A DNA stretch of 64,000 nucleotides from Oceanococcus sp. HetDA_MAG_MS8. Its GTDB lineage: Bacteria > Pseudomonadota > Gammaproteobacteria > Nevskiales > Oceanococcaceae. Shown one piece after another: positions 1 through 8,613 of this stretch. The stretch covers positions 1 to 64,000 of the forward strand of contig JAHCMK010000010.1 of assembly GCA_019192445.1 (NCBI GenBank). The letters run 5' to 3'. Made by a program: the position numbers and the translations under genes. The notes beneath the pieces were generated by a model. It was given only the letters and a program-made list of their open reading frames with translations. It was not told the DNA's origin and did not search any database. The first letter of the stretch is position 1. Every line of letters begins with the position of its first letter.

Positions 1-129
1 GCACACCCCGTGCTGACCCGCATATGTGCGACGAACTTCTGTTAAGGGACACTAGATCGTCGATTATTACCGAGCCGGCCATGGTTGAGACTCCGGGCCC
101 AAACAAATGAACACGCATCTCCAAGCGCT

Positions 130-369
130 TCAGGCGGCTTGATTTGAGTCGGGGTCATCCAGGCGCTCTGCCAGCCAAACTTTGATGATGGACTGTCGGG
201 TTACGCCAAGCCGCTTGGCTTCGCGGTCAAGTCGCTCGATCATCCAAGTGGGGAAATCCACGTTGACACGGCGCTGCTCTAGGTTCGGTCGCCGAGCCTT
301 GGATAGGTCGAGTTCATCGCTGACGTCCTCTCCGGAGTCGAACTTGCGGTCAAATGTCTTAGCCTTCAT
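130..369 (-). CDS. brnA: BrnA-like antitoxin of a type II toxin-antitoxin pair
   Basis: Encodes about 79 residues. The C-terminal half has a ribbon-helix-helix pattern: VNVDFPTWMIERLDREAKR, then GVTRQSIIKVWLAERL, as in BrnA/CopG-type antitoxins. In the family the antitoxin neutralises BrnT and represses its own operon. I chose the ATG at 369 because AGGAGG lies nine bases upstream; a TTG three codons earlier sits directly on that AGGAGG. The gene overlaps the 3' end of brnT by 11 bp, the usual toxin-first order. The acidic N-terminal segment (SGEDVSDELDLSKA) is typical of the toxin-binding arm. Family assignment is good; activity is inferred. Confidence 0.82.
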   Translation of the reverse strand: MKAKTFDRKFDSGEDVSDELDLSKARRPNLEQRRVNVDFPTWMIERLDREAKRLGVTRQSIIKVWLAERLDDPDSNQAA

Positions 370-616
370 ACAACTCAACCTCCTGGCGTCTGGATCGCCT
401 CACCGAGATGATTCGAATTTTGTCGTTCCGGTGCGTGATTACTGCCGACCAGTGCTTCGTTCCAATTCTCCCTACGATAAGAGAGCGGGGTTCGTCATCC
501 GTTCTTGCGGGGATCTCAAGAAGCCGTGGATCGTCCCACAGGACCTGCGCATCGATGAAGTCAATGCCGTGCTTGGCCTTGTTTGCGGCGCTCTTGGCTT
601 CGTCAAACTCAAACAT
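359..616 (-). CDS. brnT: BrnT-like ribonuclease toxin
   Basis: Encodes 85 residues matching the BrnT (DUF497) pattern: FEFDEAKSAANKAKHGIDF at the N-terminus, a central DDPR, and the C-terminal IRIISVRRSRRQEVELYE. Members are RelE-fold ribonucleases that slow growth by cutting RNA and are held inactive by BrnA. It comes first in a two-gene operon with brnA. The start has no clear ribosome binding site, and the ATG follows almost directly on a possible promoter/operator, so it may be translated from a very short leader. The usual conserved residues (K-HG, RR) look intact, so I see no decay. Confidence 0.87.
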   Translation of the reverse strand: MFEFDEAKSAANKAKHGIDFIDAQVLWDDPRLLEIPARTDDEPRSLIVGRIGTKHWSAVITHRNDKIRIISVRRSRRQEVELYEG

Positions 617-633
617 GGTATATAAATCATACC
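617..633. promoter_or_regulatory. Inverted repeat at the brnTA promoter
   Basis: GGTATATAAATCATACC has perfect GGTAT/ATACC arms around a 7-bp AT-rich centre and ends next to the brnT start codon. Read on the minus strand it contains TATGAT, a good -10 element. BrnA is known to repress its own promoter, so this is the natural operator candidate. No convincing -35 box is seen. Confidence 0.4.
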
Positions 634-788
634 GTATCTAAGCTTTTCGCAGCCCACAGGGGTACAGTCCTTTGGTTTGGTTTGCGACCACCGCGGCCGT
701 TTCTGACCGTAATCAGCTCACTCATCCGGCGCGCCCAATTGTTTGATGACTTCCACCCGCAAGCAGTGATAGATGGTTTATCTCCAAA

Positions 789-857
789 CGCAGGAGCCAA
801 ATCTAATCCACCATATGTGAGCATTTCGAGCACCGCCGCTGACCGAAATTGCAAGCG
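789..857. repeat. Direct repeat, copy 1 (175-bp period)
   Basis: Aligns without gaps to 964-1032 at a fixed offset of 175 bp, with about 50 of 69 positions identical by eye. Shared blocks are CGCAGGAGCC, ATATGTGAG, CGAG, ACCGCCG and TTGCAAGCG. It looks like a decayed copy of the element at 928-1040. Confidence 0.6.
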
Positions 858-927
858 TTATGACGTACCGACACAACGTCCGTCACGGACTCAACAAACC
901 CACAGGCAGGTTAAGGACCGCTTAGGA

Positions 928-1040
928 AGTCCGCGAGCGCAGCAAGGTGGATTGCCGCCGGAGCGCAGGAGCCGCAGCATATCTAGGATATGTGAGGACT
1001 CCGAGTACCGCCGGCAATGCAGATTGCAAGCGCAGCGACT
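928..1040. repeat. Repeat copy 2: 113-bp imperfect palindrome
   Basis: Contains the second direct-repeat copy (964-1032) and is itself an interrupted inverted repeat. The centre is CATATC/GATATG (978-983 with 987-992). GGA/TCC pairs follow further out, then ATTGCCGCCGG (951-961) with CCGCCGGCAAT (1008-1018; 10 of 11 pairs), GCGC with GCGC, and AGTC with GACT at the ends. Such a fold suggests a dispersed palindromic intergenic element. I do not recognise a named family; core sites of integron attC elements are not seen. Confidence 0.55.
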
Positions 1041-1054
1041 TACTCAGTGGTTCT

Positions 1055-1753
1055 TCAGGCGCTGGGTCGTGTTGAGAACCGATACCCCGTCCCACGCACC
1101 GTCTGAATCAAGGCATCGCAGCCATGTGGAGCTAGAGCTTTACGGAGTCGACGAATATGCACGTCAACCGTTCGCTCCTCCACGTAAACATTTTGCCCCC
1201 ATACACGATCCAGCACCTGCTCGCGGGTATAGGCCCGTTCTGGGTGGGTGCAGAAAAAATGCAGCAGGCGATACTCGGTGGGACCTAAGGACAAGGGCTG
1301 GCCTTGGATGGTGACACGTTGCGCAGCAACATCAATCGCAATGTCTCCAACCTCAATTGGCGCGTCCAGCCCACCCACATGGCTGCGGCGCAGCACCGCG
1401 TGGATACGCGCAACCAGCTCTGCTGCAGAGAAAGGTTTGGTCAGGTAATCATCACAGCCGGCATACAGGCCACGAACCTTGTCTTCTTCTTCACCACGAG
1501 CTGTGAGCATGATGATGGGGATATCACAAAAGCTCTCGCTGGACTTGAGCTCGCGCGAAAAATCCAAACCGCTCATGGAGGGCAGCATCCAATCCATCAG
1601 GATTAAATCTGGTCGCCGCTCTGCAATAGCCACCCGCCCTTCCTGGGCTGTACCGGCTTCATGTACCTGGTAATCCTCACGCTCTAAAGCAAAGCGCACC
1701 AGATTCCGAATTGGCTCTTCATCCTCAACGATTAGGATATGACGACCGTACAT
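1055..1753 (-). CDS. phoB: Phosphate regulon response regulator PhoB
   Basis: OmpR-type response regulator of about 232 residues. The receiver domain starts GRHILIVEDEEPIRNLVR, has acidic residues at 10-11, the phospho-acceptor Asp54 in LILMDWMLP, and LTKPFSAAELVAR around the conserved Lys. The C-terminal winged helix has the PhoB-like LGPTEYRLLHFF and RTVDVHIRRLRKAL. PhoB activates phosphate-starvation genes at Pho boxes when phosphorylated by PhoR. I prefer the ATG at 1753 because MYGRHILIV aligns with PhoB N-termini; an ATG at 1768 lies inside a small inverted repeat (1767-1783). No phoR follows. A good Pho box lies upstream at 1803-1820, which supports the assignment and autoregulation. 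Confidence 0.88.
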   Translation of the reverse strand: MYGRHILIVEDEEPIRNLVRFALEREDYQVHEAGTAQEGRVAIAERRPDLILMDWMLPSMSGLDFSRELKSSESFCDIPIIMLTARGEEEDKVRGLYAGCDDYLTKPFSAAELVARIHAVLRRSHVGGLDAPIEVGDIAIDVAAQRVTIQGQPLSLGPTEYRLLHFFCTHPERAYTREQVLDRVWGQNVYVEERTVDVHIRRLRKALAPHGCDALIQTVRGTGYRFSTRPSA

Positions 1754-1802
1754 AACTGCCCAAGACATCAGTCAAAAACTGATCTCATGATGTGACGCGA
1801 TA

Positions 1803-1820
1803 ATGACAGAAATATGTCAG
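1803..1820 (-). promoter_or_regulatory. Pho box upstream of phoB
   Basis: The minus strand reads CTGACATATTTCTGTCAT: two CTGWCAT direct repeats separated by four A/T bases, one mismatch from the CTGTCAT-N4-CTGTCAT consensus. It sits 50 bp upstream of the chosen phoB start and overlaps the last codons of pepN. In PhoB-dependent promoters this box replaces the -35 element. Confidence 0.75.
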
Positions 1821-4441
1821 TCGGCACTCTTGAGCAATCTACCGATTTGTTCATGCACGGCTGGGGAACGCACACGCTGACGGAGGCTTTGCAGCATCTG
1901 CGCGGTTAAATCCTGCCAATGGGCGTTCAAACAGAGGCGCGTTTCTAAGCCGGTGATCAAACGGGCCGTAAGCTGGGGATTCAGCCCATCCAAGGCCACG
2001 ATCTCCTCCATCCAACACTGACGTGCCTGTTCATTAGCTGCCGAATAGAAGGCGCTAAGGTTATGTCGGAGCAGCGTGTCTAGCACTGCGCGCACGCGGT
2101 TAGGCGCCGTACGCTTATACCCAGGGTGCTGTAACAACTGCGGCCATTCGTCTGGCTTGGCATAGCGAGCACGCAGCCCCAACACTCGGTCTAGCACCAA
2201 CTCATCATGGGCATACTCTTCCCAGAGGGACTCCCATAACGGCATCGCCTGCGCATCTTCACAGCTCCACAAAGCCGCAAGGGCGCCGAAGCGCTGGCTG
2301 AGGTTATCGCTATGTCTCAACCATTCCAGCGCGCGCTCACGAACACCATCGGCTTTGACCTTCAGGCCCAGCTGCAGCAAACGCAATGCGCGCTTGCGAG
2401 CTGCGACATCAGCCGGTACAAAGCGCCAACTGGAGGGCACATCCAAGGCTTTTTCAGCACGTTTAGGCTGCGACCAAACCGCGGCGGCGAGCGCCCGCTC
2501 CAGAGCATCGTGCTTGGGGGGTAAAACATTCGGGTCCACATCTTGACTGTCGGCCAAAACGCTAGCCGCTGGCGGCGGACTCAGCAGCGCTGCTTGAACA
2601 TCGGCGGGAACATCGTCCTGCAAGGCAGCGCTGATCACCTCTTGCATCTGCGCCATCACGCTGGCGGGTTCTTGAGCGTCCATAGCCTCCCGATAAAGGG
2701 CTTGCATCGCCTCCCAACGCGCAACCAGGTCCGGTGCAGACCGAGCCGCCGCCAACTTTTGCTCGAAGGACCAATGCAGCTGTGCACGCACAGGGGCCGG
2801 GAAGCCTCCGCCAAGAATGGGTGTGACCGGGCCCTGCGCAGGTCGGCTCAAAGACAAGGTGGTGGTGGCCTTTGCTTCCCGCAAATGACAACAATAGGCT
2901 CCCGAGGCCTCCGCGCCGGCCAACGGCAAAATACCGGCAGAGTCCACAAAGCTCAGTTCAACAGGAATGGGCACCGGCTCGAACTGAGCATTGTTACGAG
3001 GCGGGCTTTGCTCCAGCTCTAACTGAATTTGAGTGTCGCTCTGTACGCTCAGCCGCAGCTCCAGCTGCGGCGTTCCTGCTTGGTCATACCAGCGCAACAT
3101 AGCGGCCGTGAGGTCCTCGTCATGAGGCCCACGAAAGCAGCTCAGCAGATCCTCTAAGGTGACCGCTTGACCGTCAAAGCGCTCAAAGTAGGTTTGCATC
3201 CCGGCAGCGAAGCCACGCTCTCCAACCAGGCTGCGCAATACACGAATGAGCTCGGCCCCTTTCTCATACACCGTCACGGTGTAGAAATTATTCATGTCTA
3301 CATAGGAGTCCGGGCGTACCGGATGCGACAAAGGGCCGGCGTCTTCAACGAATTGGCGACTGCGTAGAAGATCGACCTCATGAATCCTCTGCGCTGCACC
3401 GCCCCCATGCAAGGCCGAGAAATGCTGCTCTCTGTACACCGTTAATCCCTCTTTGAGAGAGAGCTGGAACCAATCCCTGCAGGTGATTCGGTTCCCGGTC
3501 CAGTTGTGCAGATATTCATGGGCCACCACGGCTTCGACCAGAATATGGTCCTCGTCGGTGGCGGTACGCGGATGAGCGAGAACACATTTGGGGTTGAAAA
3601 TGTTCAAGCCCTTGTTCTCCATGGCCCCCATGTTGAAGGCCCTGGCGACGACCACCATGTAGAGATCCAGGTCGTATTCGCGTCCGTATTCTTGCTCGTC
3701 AAAATGCATCGCGTTTTTGAGGGATGCAACCGCGTGATCAAGCTGCGACTCCAAGCCACGATCGCACCAGAACTCGATGGCCACCTCGCGGCCAGAGCCT
3801 GTGGTGTAGCTATCACGCACACAACCCAAATCTCCAGCCACCATGGCAAAGAGATAGCAGGGCTTGAGGTATGGGTCTTCCCAGACAACCCGCCGAATGC
3901 CCGCCTCGTCTTGCTGTTCCACGCGATTGCCATTGGCCAGCAATACCGGATAACGCTCGCTAGGTGCCCGCAGCTCTACGCGATACCGGCTGAGCACATC
4001 TGGGCGATCCATAAACCAGGTGATGCGACTAAACCCATGTGCCTCACATTGGGTGCAAAGCAAACCTGGTGAGGCATACAGCCCTTCTAGACTTGCGTTA
4101 GCAAAGGGTGTAATGCGACCGGTAATCGTGAGTGTGGCACTTGCAGGCAATTCGCGAATCGTGAGCTGATCCGATCCGAGCTCATAGTGCTCTTCTGGCC
4201 ATGTTTGGCCATCCACGGCGATGGAGAGTAGCTCCATGTCGCGCCCATCCAGCACCAGATCAGTGGGCCCGCTGCCCAGAGCTCTAAGCTGCTGGGTGCA
4301 CCGCACCTCCATGGGATGCGCCCCTTGATCATCGGCAGCAGCGCAAAGGTCGATGTAGAGCTCAACGGTCTCTACGGCCCAATTGGGGGGCTGGTAGTCC
4401 TTACGGTAAATCCGCTGAGCGGATGGGCTGTCGTTGCGCAT
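1817..4441 (-). CDS. pepN: Aminopeptidase N (M1 family)
   Basis: Zinc aminopeptidase of 874 residues, the usual length for bacterial PepN, which removes N-terminal residues from peptides in the cytoplasm. The substrate-anchoring GAMEN is at 272-276 and the zinc site HEYLH at 308-312, followed by the distal Glu in LKEGLTVYRE. The N-terminal beta domain and the long C-terminal helical domain are both present. Its start overlaps the end of the hydrolase gene upstream by 41 bp, which suggests co-transcription. Its own stop lies within the Pho box of phoB. Confidence 0.95.
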   Translation of the reverse strand: MRNDSPSAQRIYRKDYQPPNWAVETVELYIDLCAAADDQGAHPMEVRCTQQLRALGSGPTDLVLDGRDMELLSIAVDGQTWPEEHYELGSDQLTIRELPASATLTITGRITPFANASLEGLYASPGLLCTQCEAHGFSRITWFMDRPDVLSRYRVELRAPSERYPVLLANGNRVEQQDEAGIRRVVWEDPYLKPCYLFAMVAGDLGCVRDSYTTGSGREVAIEFWCDRGLESQLDHAVASLKNAMHFDEQEYGREYDLDLYMVVVARAFNMGAMENKGLNIFNPKCVLAHPRTATDEDHILVEAVVAHEYLHNWTGNRITCRDWFQLSLKEGLTVYREQHFSALHGGGAAQRIHEVDLLRSRQFVEDAGPLSHPVRPDSYVDMNNFYTVTVYEKGAELIRVLRSLVGERGFAAGMQTYFERFDGQAVTLEDLLSCFRGPHDEDLTAAMLRWYDQAGTPQLELRLSVQSDTQIQLELEQSPPRNNAQFEPVPIPVELSFVDSAGILPLAGAEASGAYCCHLREAKATTTLSLSRPAQGPVTPILGGGFPAPVRAQLHWSFEQKLAAARSAPDLVARWEAMQALYREAMDAQEPASVMAQMQEVISAALQDDVPADVQAALLSPPPAASVLADSQDVDPNVLPPKHDALERALAAAVWSQPKRAEKALDVPSSWRFVPADVAARKRALRLLQLGLKVKADGVRERALEWLRHSDNLSQRFGALAALWSCEDAQAMPLWESLWEEYAHDELVLDRVLGLRARYAKPDEWPQLLQHPGYKRTAPNRVRAVLDTLLRHNLSAFYSAANEQARQCWMEEIVALDGLNPQLTARLITGLETRLCLNAHWQDLTAQMLQSLRQRVRSPAVHEQIGRLLKSAD

Positions 4442-5870
4442 CGATCAGGCCTCCTGCGGCCAAAGTGTTGATCAAGCACTGGCGCTGTGCGCTGGTGCCA
4501 GCAAAAGTGAGATGGGCCCCTGGGAACCAGTATGGAGTGGGCACCTGCCAATGTTGGGCCAGCTGCAAGGGTTGATCCGGCCACACCAAGCTGTCCATAG
4601 TCCCGGCAAAAATTCCTAAACGACTGGGTGGAAGCTGCGCGGCAAACATGCCAGGGCTGACCGGAGCGTAGGCCATGCGGAGCAAATCTTCGCTCACGCC
4701 ATCAGCTTCCAAGCTACGCCTGAGGGCCAAAGGAATATGGCGCCATTGTGTCTGCGCCATATCAAACACCGGAATGCCGGCGATCACGCAGGCCAAGTCT
4801 TCGTCCAGCCCCGCCAATAAGGCGGCGTTGTAACCACCCAGACTTAAGCCATATACACCGATAGCCGGAGCATGTCGGTTCAGGCGCAACCAGCTCAGCA
4901 AGCGCCGGATATCCCATTGTGCTTGACGCTCAGCATGGACGAAGGTGGAAAAATCCCCGTCCAAATAATGGCCGCCCGAGACGCGGCCGGTCTTCCGTGG
5001 GCCATGCAAGGGCAACACCACAGACGCGATATTGAGCCCCAGGCGCTTGTGGAGTAGCCCAGGCTCAAAGGCTCGAAAATCCAAACCTGGCGTCCCCATG
5101 CGATAGCCATGAATGGTGAGTAGCCACGGCCTCGGCTTGCCGGGATGCTCAAGCAACCACGCATGGGCGCGATGGTTGCGCATGTGTTGCCCCCAGCGCT
5201 GAAGCCCTGGCCAATCTTCGTCCAAAGGAAACTCAGACAGCCAGCGAATATGTTTGTAACGCAGCCCAAACAGGCTGCGCTCCATCCCCTCGACTCTAGG
5301 CAGAGCTGGCGGCGTGGGATGACAGTCGAGCAGTGCTGGGGGGTTGTCTGCCATCCAGCAATCGCGCCATTGTTGTAACTCGTCCAAGACCTGCACACGC
5401 GCGCTGTTCTGAGGCGGACGAATGATCGTTTTAAACCAGGCTAATAAGGCTTGATCTGTCCCAATACGCGCTGCCGAGGCCCAGTCGTGACGCGGCGCCG
5501 GCGCTCCACTGACTCGAGGGAAGCTTGCCAGGGAAATGGTCCCCGCAACCCACCAGCTCAAAGCCGCAGCGAGAATGAGTACTGCTCCTAGTACTGGCAG
5601 CTGCAAAACGAGCGCAGCTACTCCTGGCAATACAGCCAATCCCGCCCCTAATGTGAGGTATTGGGGCAGTCGAACGTCCCCTGGCCAGAGCAGTAAGCCT
5701 ATCCCGGAAGCCACCAGTAGCACGGCAGGAAGCACACTCAAAGCGGCTAATAACCAGTGACCATTCGTAAGTTGCAATATCAGCAGCACGCCCAGCAGTG
5801 TTGGAATGATGGCCTTGGGGTAGCCACGCGCGACGGATGTGAACTGAACCGGGGGGGCGTTCTCAGGCAT
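4401..5870 (-). CDS. Membrane-anchored alpha/beta hydrolase
   Basis: Encodes 489 residues. The first 115 residues hold about four hydrophobic segments, so the protein is probably anchored in the inner membrane. The rest is an alpha/beta hydrolase: an oxyanion-loop candidate TIHGYRMG near 252, the nucleophile elbow GLSLGG at 341-346 with Ser343, a probable Asp in FAGTMDSLVWPD, and the catalytic His in PGAHLTFAG near the C-terminus. Substrate is unknown; an esterase or lipase-like role is possible. It overlaps pepN (41 bp) and the small membrane gene upstream (8 bp), so all three are likely one transcript. Confidence 0.7.
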   Translation of the reverse strand: MPENAPPVQFTSVARGYPKAIIPTLLGVLLILQLTNGHWLLAALSVLPAVLLVASGIGLLLWPGDVRLPQYLTLGAGLAVLPGVAALVLQLPVLGAVLILAAALSWWVAGTISLASFPRVSGAPAPRHDWASAARIGTDQALLAWFKTIIRPPQNSARVQVLDELQQWRDCWMADNPPALLDCHPTPPALPRVEGMERSLFGLRYKHIRWLSEFPLDEDWPGLQRWGQHMRNHRAHAWLLEHPGKPRPWLLTIHGYRMGTPGLDFRAFEPGLLHKRLGLNIASVVLPLHGPRKTGRVSGGHYLDGDFSTFVHAERQAQWDIRRLLSWLRLNRHAPAIGVYGLSLGGYNAALLAGLDEDLACVIAGIPVFDMAQTQWRHIPLALRRSLEADGVSEDLLRMAYAPVSPGMFAAQLPPSRLGIFAGTMDSLVWPDQPLQLAQHWQVPTPYWFPGAHLTFAGTSAQRQCLINTLAAGGLIDAQRQPIRSADLP

Positions 5871-6144
5871 AGGCCTGCCATAAAAACAGAATCGATAGCG
5901 GCAGGCAGGCTAGCAATGCCCCATCCCACCAAAGGCGTCGCGGCCATGATTTGATGCTGGCCAGACTGGCCAGCGTCGCCAAGCCCCCGAGCATTGCGAA
6001 GATGAGGGTGGTTACCAACAGTAGGGGCATGTCGGCCGCTAAGTCGGGGTGATCATTGAGGTATACGCCGTAGATGAGCATGACGACTGCAAGAACCACG
6101 GCCATGCCGCCGCCAGTCACGGCTAAGAGGAGTCGAAAAATCAT
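5863..6144 (-). CDS. Small three-helix membrane protein, unknown
   Basis: About 93 residues from the ATG at 6144; a TTG at 6183 would add 13 basic residues but is less likely. Three hydrophobic helices are visible, at roughly residues 3-26, 40-62 and 72-90, joined by a short acidic loop (LNDHPDLAAD) and a basic loop (KSWPRRLWW). No family is recognised. It overlaps the alpha/beta hydrolase by 8 bp, so it may serve that membrane enzyme, but this is only context. Confidence 0.55.
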   Translation of the reverse strand: MIFRLLLAVTGGGMAVVLAVVMLIYGVYLNDHPDLAADMPLLLVTTLIFAMLGGLATLASLASIKSWPRRLWWDGALLACLPLSILFLWQAYA

Positions 6145-6148
6145 TCCC

Positions 6149-6436
6149 CTATTGTGCCGCACGGCGCGCCGCTCGGCGCGCAACTCCAGCTAATCCCGGC
6201 ATAATTTTGGCCGCCACCTTAGGCTGTAATAAAGCCGCTCGAATTAAGGTGCTCATCGCTAACTTGGCGATGCGATCGCGGTAGGCAAAGATGCTTCCCA
6301 CCATCCAGACCTCACGATCATCTATCACCGTGACCCGATCCTCCTCGTCCGGCCCGAAGGCCACACTCACCGTGAGCTGCATCTTCAGCGGTGGACGCTG
6401 CGTGCGACGCGGCTTGGGTTTAGCCATCGAGTGCAT
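6149..6436 (-). CDS. Small basic hypothetical protein
   Basis: Encodes 95 residues; a second ATG at 6427 is equally possible. It begins with a very basic stretch (KPKPRRTQRPPLK), continues with a beta-rich segment containing FGPDEEDRVTVIDDREVW, and ends in an Ala/Arg-rich helix (GVARRAARRAA). No domain is recognised. Its start overlaps the stop of the PhnN-like gene, so the two are translationally linked. A nucleic-acid or ribosome-binding role would fit the charge but is not shown. Confidence 0.5.
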   Translation of the reverse strand: MHSMAKPKPRRTQRPPLKMQLTVSVAFGPDEEDRVTVIDDREVWMVGSIFAYRDRIAKLAMSTLIRAALLQPKVAAKIMPGLAGVARRAARRAAQ

Positions 6437-7028
6437 CCATCAAGGGACCTGCGGCGCAATATTCCTGCCCTAAGGGCGGCACCTTCAAGCTCATCGCTTG
6501 GGCTAACTGACGGCAGGCCACGGGCAGCTCGGTGTCGAGCACAATCGCCGCTTCAGGAGACTCCAAAGGAGCGTCGTTGACCTCTAGCTCCAGCGGCAGT
6601 TGATCATCCACGCCCTGCCAGCTCTGCAGGACTTCATTCCAGGATTGGTTGGCGACCGGCGCTGGCGCCAGAACCACCCTTAAGCGGCCAGCATGACGCT
6701 CTCTAGCTGCTGGCAGCGCTCCTTTGTGGCCGTGCAGGAGAACGTTTAATCCACCATCAAGCCATCGATCGACCTCGATTCCGGCCGCATGGCGGTGCCC
6801 ACGCGCAGTCCAACTAAAACTAAAACAGCCATAGTCATCACGCGCAGCGAACTCGGGCGCGGCCAAAGGCACGCTGTAGCTGCGCAAGCGGCTATCGGTG
6901 GTGTAGCGGTGCGCCACGACACTGCGGTGGCTGCGGTCCAGCAAATTTCGAGTATCCGTCAGCAACTGACGGGCACGCATATCGCTGCGCGCCACCAGCA
7001 CAAACAAATAGCCCTGATCGCGAATCAT
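6420..7028 (-). CDS. PhnN-like protein with degenerate P-loop
   Basis: The 202-residue protein resembles PhnN (ribose 1,5-bisphosphate phosphokinase, guanylate-kinase fold). The resemblance lies in VVAHRYTTD near 37, FSWTARGHRHAAGIEVDRWL at 71-90, and the NVLLHG followed by LPAARERHAGRLRVVL. In PhnN the N-terminus carries the ATP-binding GxSGxGK; here the equivalent stretch LFVLVARSDMRARQLL (8-23) lacks both the glycines and the lysine. The C-terminal 70 residues do not match PhnN well. It is therefore probably not an active kinase of that type, or uses nucleotide differently. No other phosphonate genes are nearby. Confidence 0.55.
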   Translation of the reverse strand: MIRDQGYLFVLVARSDMRARQLLTDTRNLLDRSHRSVVAHRYTTDSRLRSYSVPLAAPEFAARDDYGCFSFSWTARGHRHAAGIEVDRWLDGGLNVLLHGHKGALPAARERHAGRLRVVLAPAPVANQSWNEVLQSWQGVDDQLPLELEVNDAPLESPEAAIVLDTELPVACRQLAQAMSLKVPPLGQEYCAAGPLMDALDG

Positions 7029-7055
7029 ACCGACGAAAGCTGTTGCTAAGCCGCC

Positions 7056-8574
<1,519 letters not shown>

Positions 8575-8598
8575 GACCTTTCTCCCCGTTTTGATCCG

Positions 8599-8613
8599 GG
8601 GGCATCATGCCCC
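8599..8613 (-). terminator. Short hairpin right after atuF stop
   Basis: GGGGCA-TCA-TGCCCC follows the atuF stop codon directly. A T-run is missing on the minus strand, so this is a weak terminator or an mRNA 3'-end stabilising hairpin. Confidence 0.3.

Larger units (their letters stand above)
642..1054. other. Non-coding stretch between brnTA and phoB
   Basis: This 413-bp gap holds no gene I trust. A long rightward open frame runs through it and into the antisense of phoB, but its composition is irregular and it has no recognisable domain. The gap is mostly made of two related repeat copies (789-857 and 964-1032), described separately. A phoR gene, which normally follows phoB, is not here. 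Confidence 0.6.

Noticed and set aside
1-129. Possible insertion-sequence end at the left edge
   Set aside because: No inverted terminal repeat pair, target duplication or transposase is visible in the 129 bases.
928-1040. Integron attC site
   Set aside because: The imperfect palindrome has the right size but lacks matching RYYYAAC/GTTRRRY core sites, and no integrase or cassette genes are present.
583-1314. A 243-codon rightward open frame
   Set aside because: It runs through the palindromic repeats and into the antisense of phoB and shows no domain or ribosome binding site.
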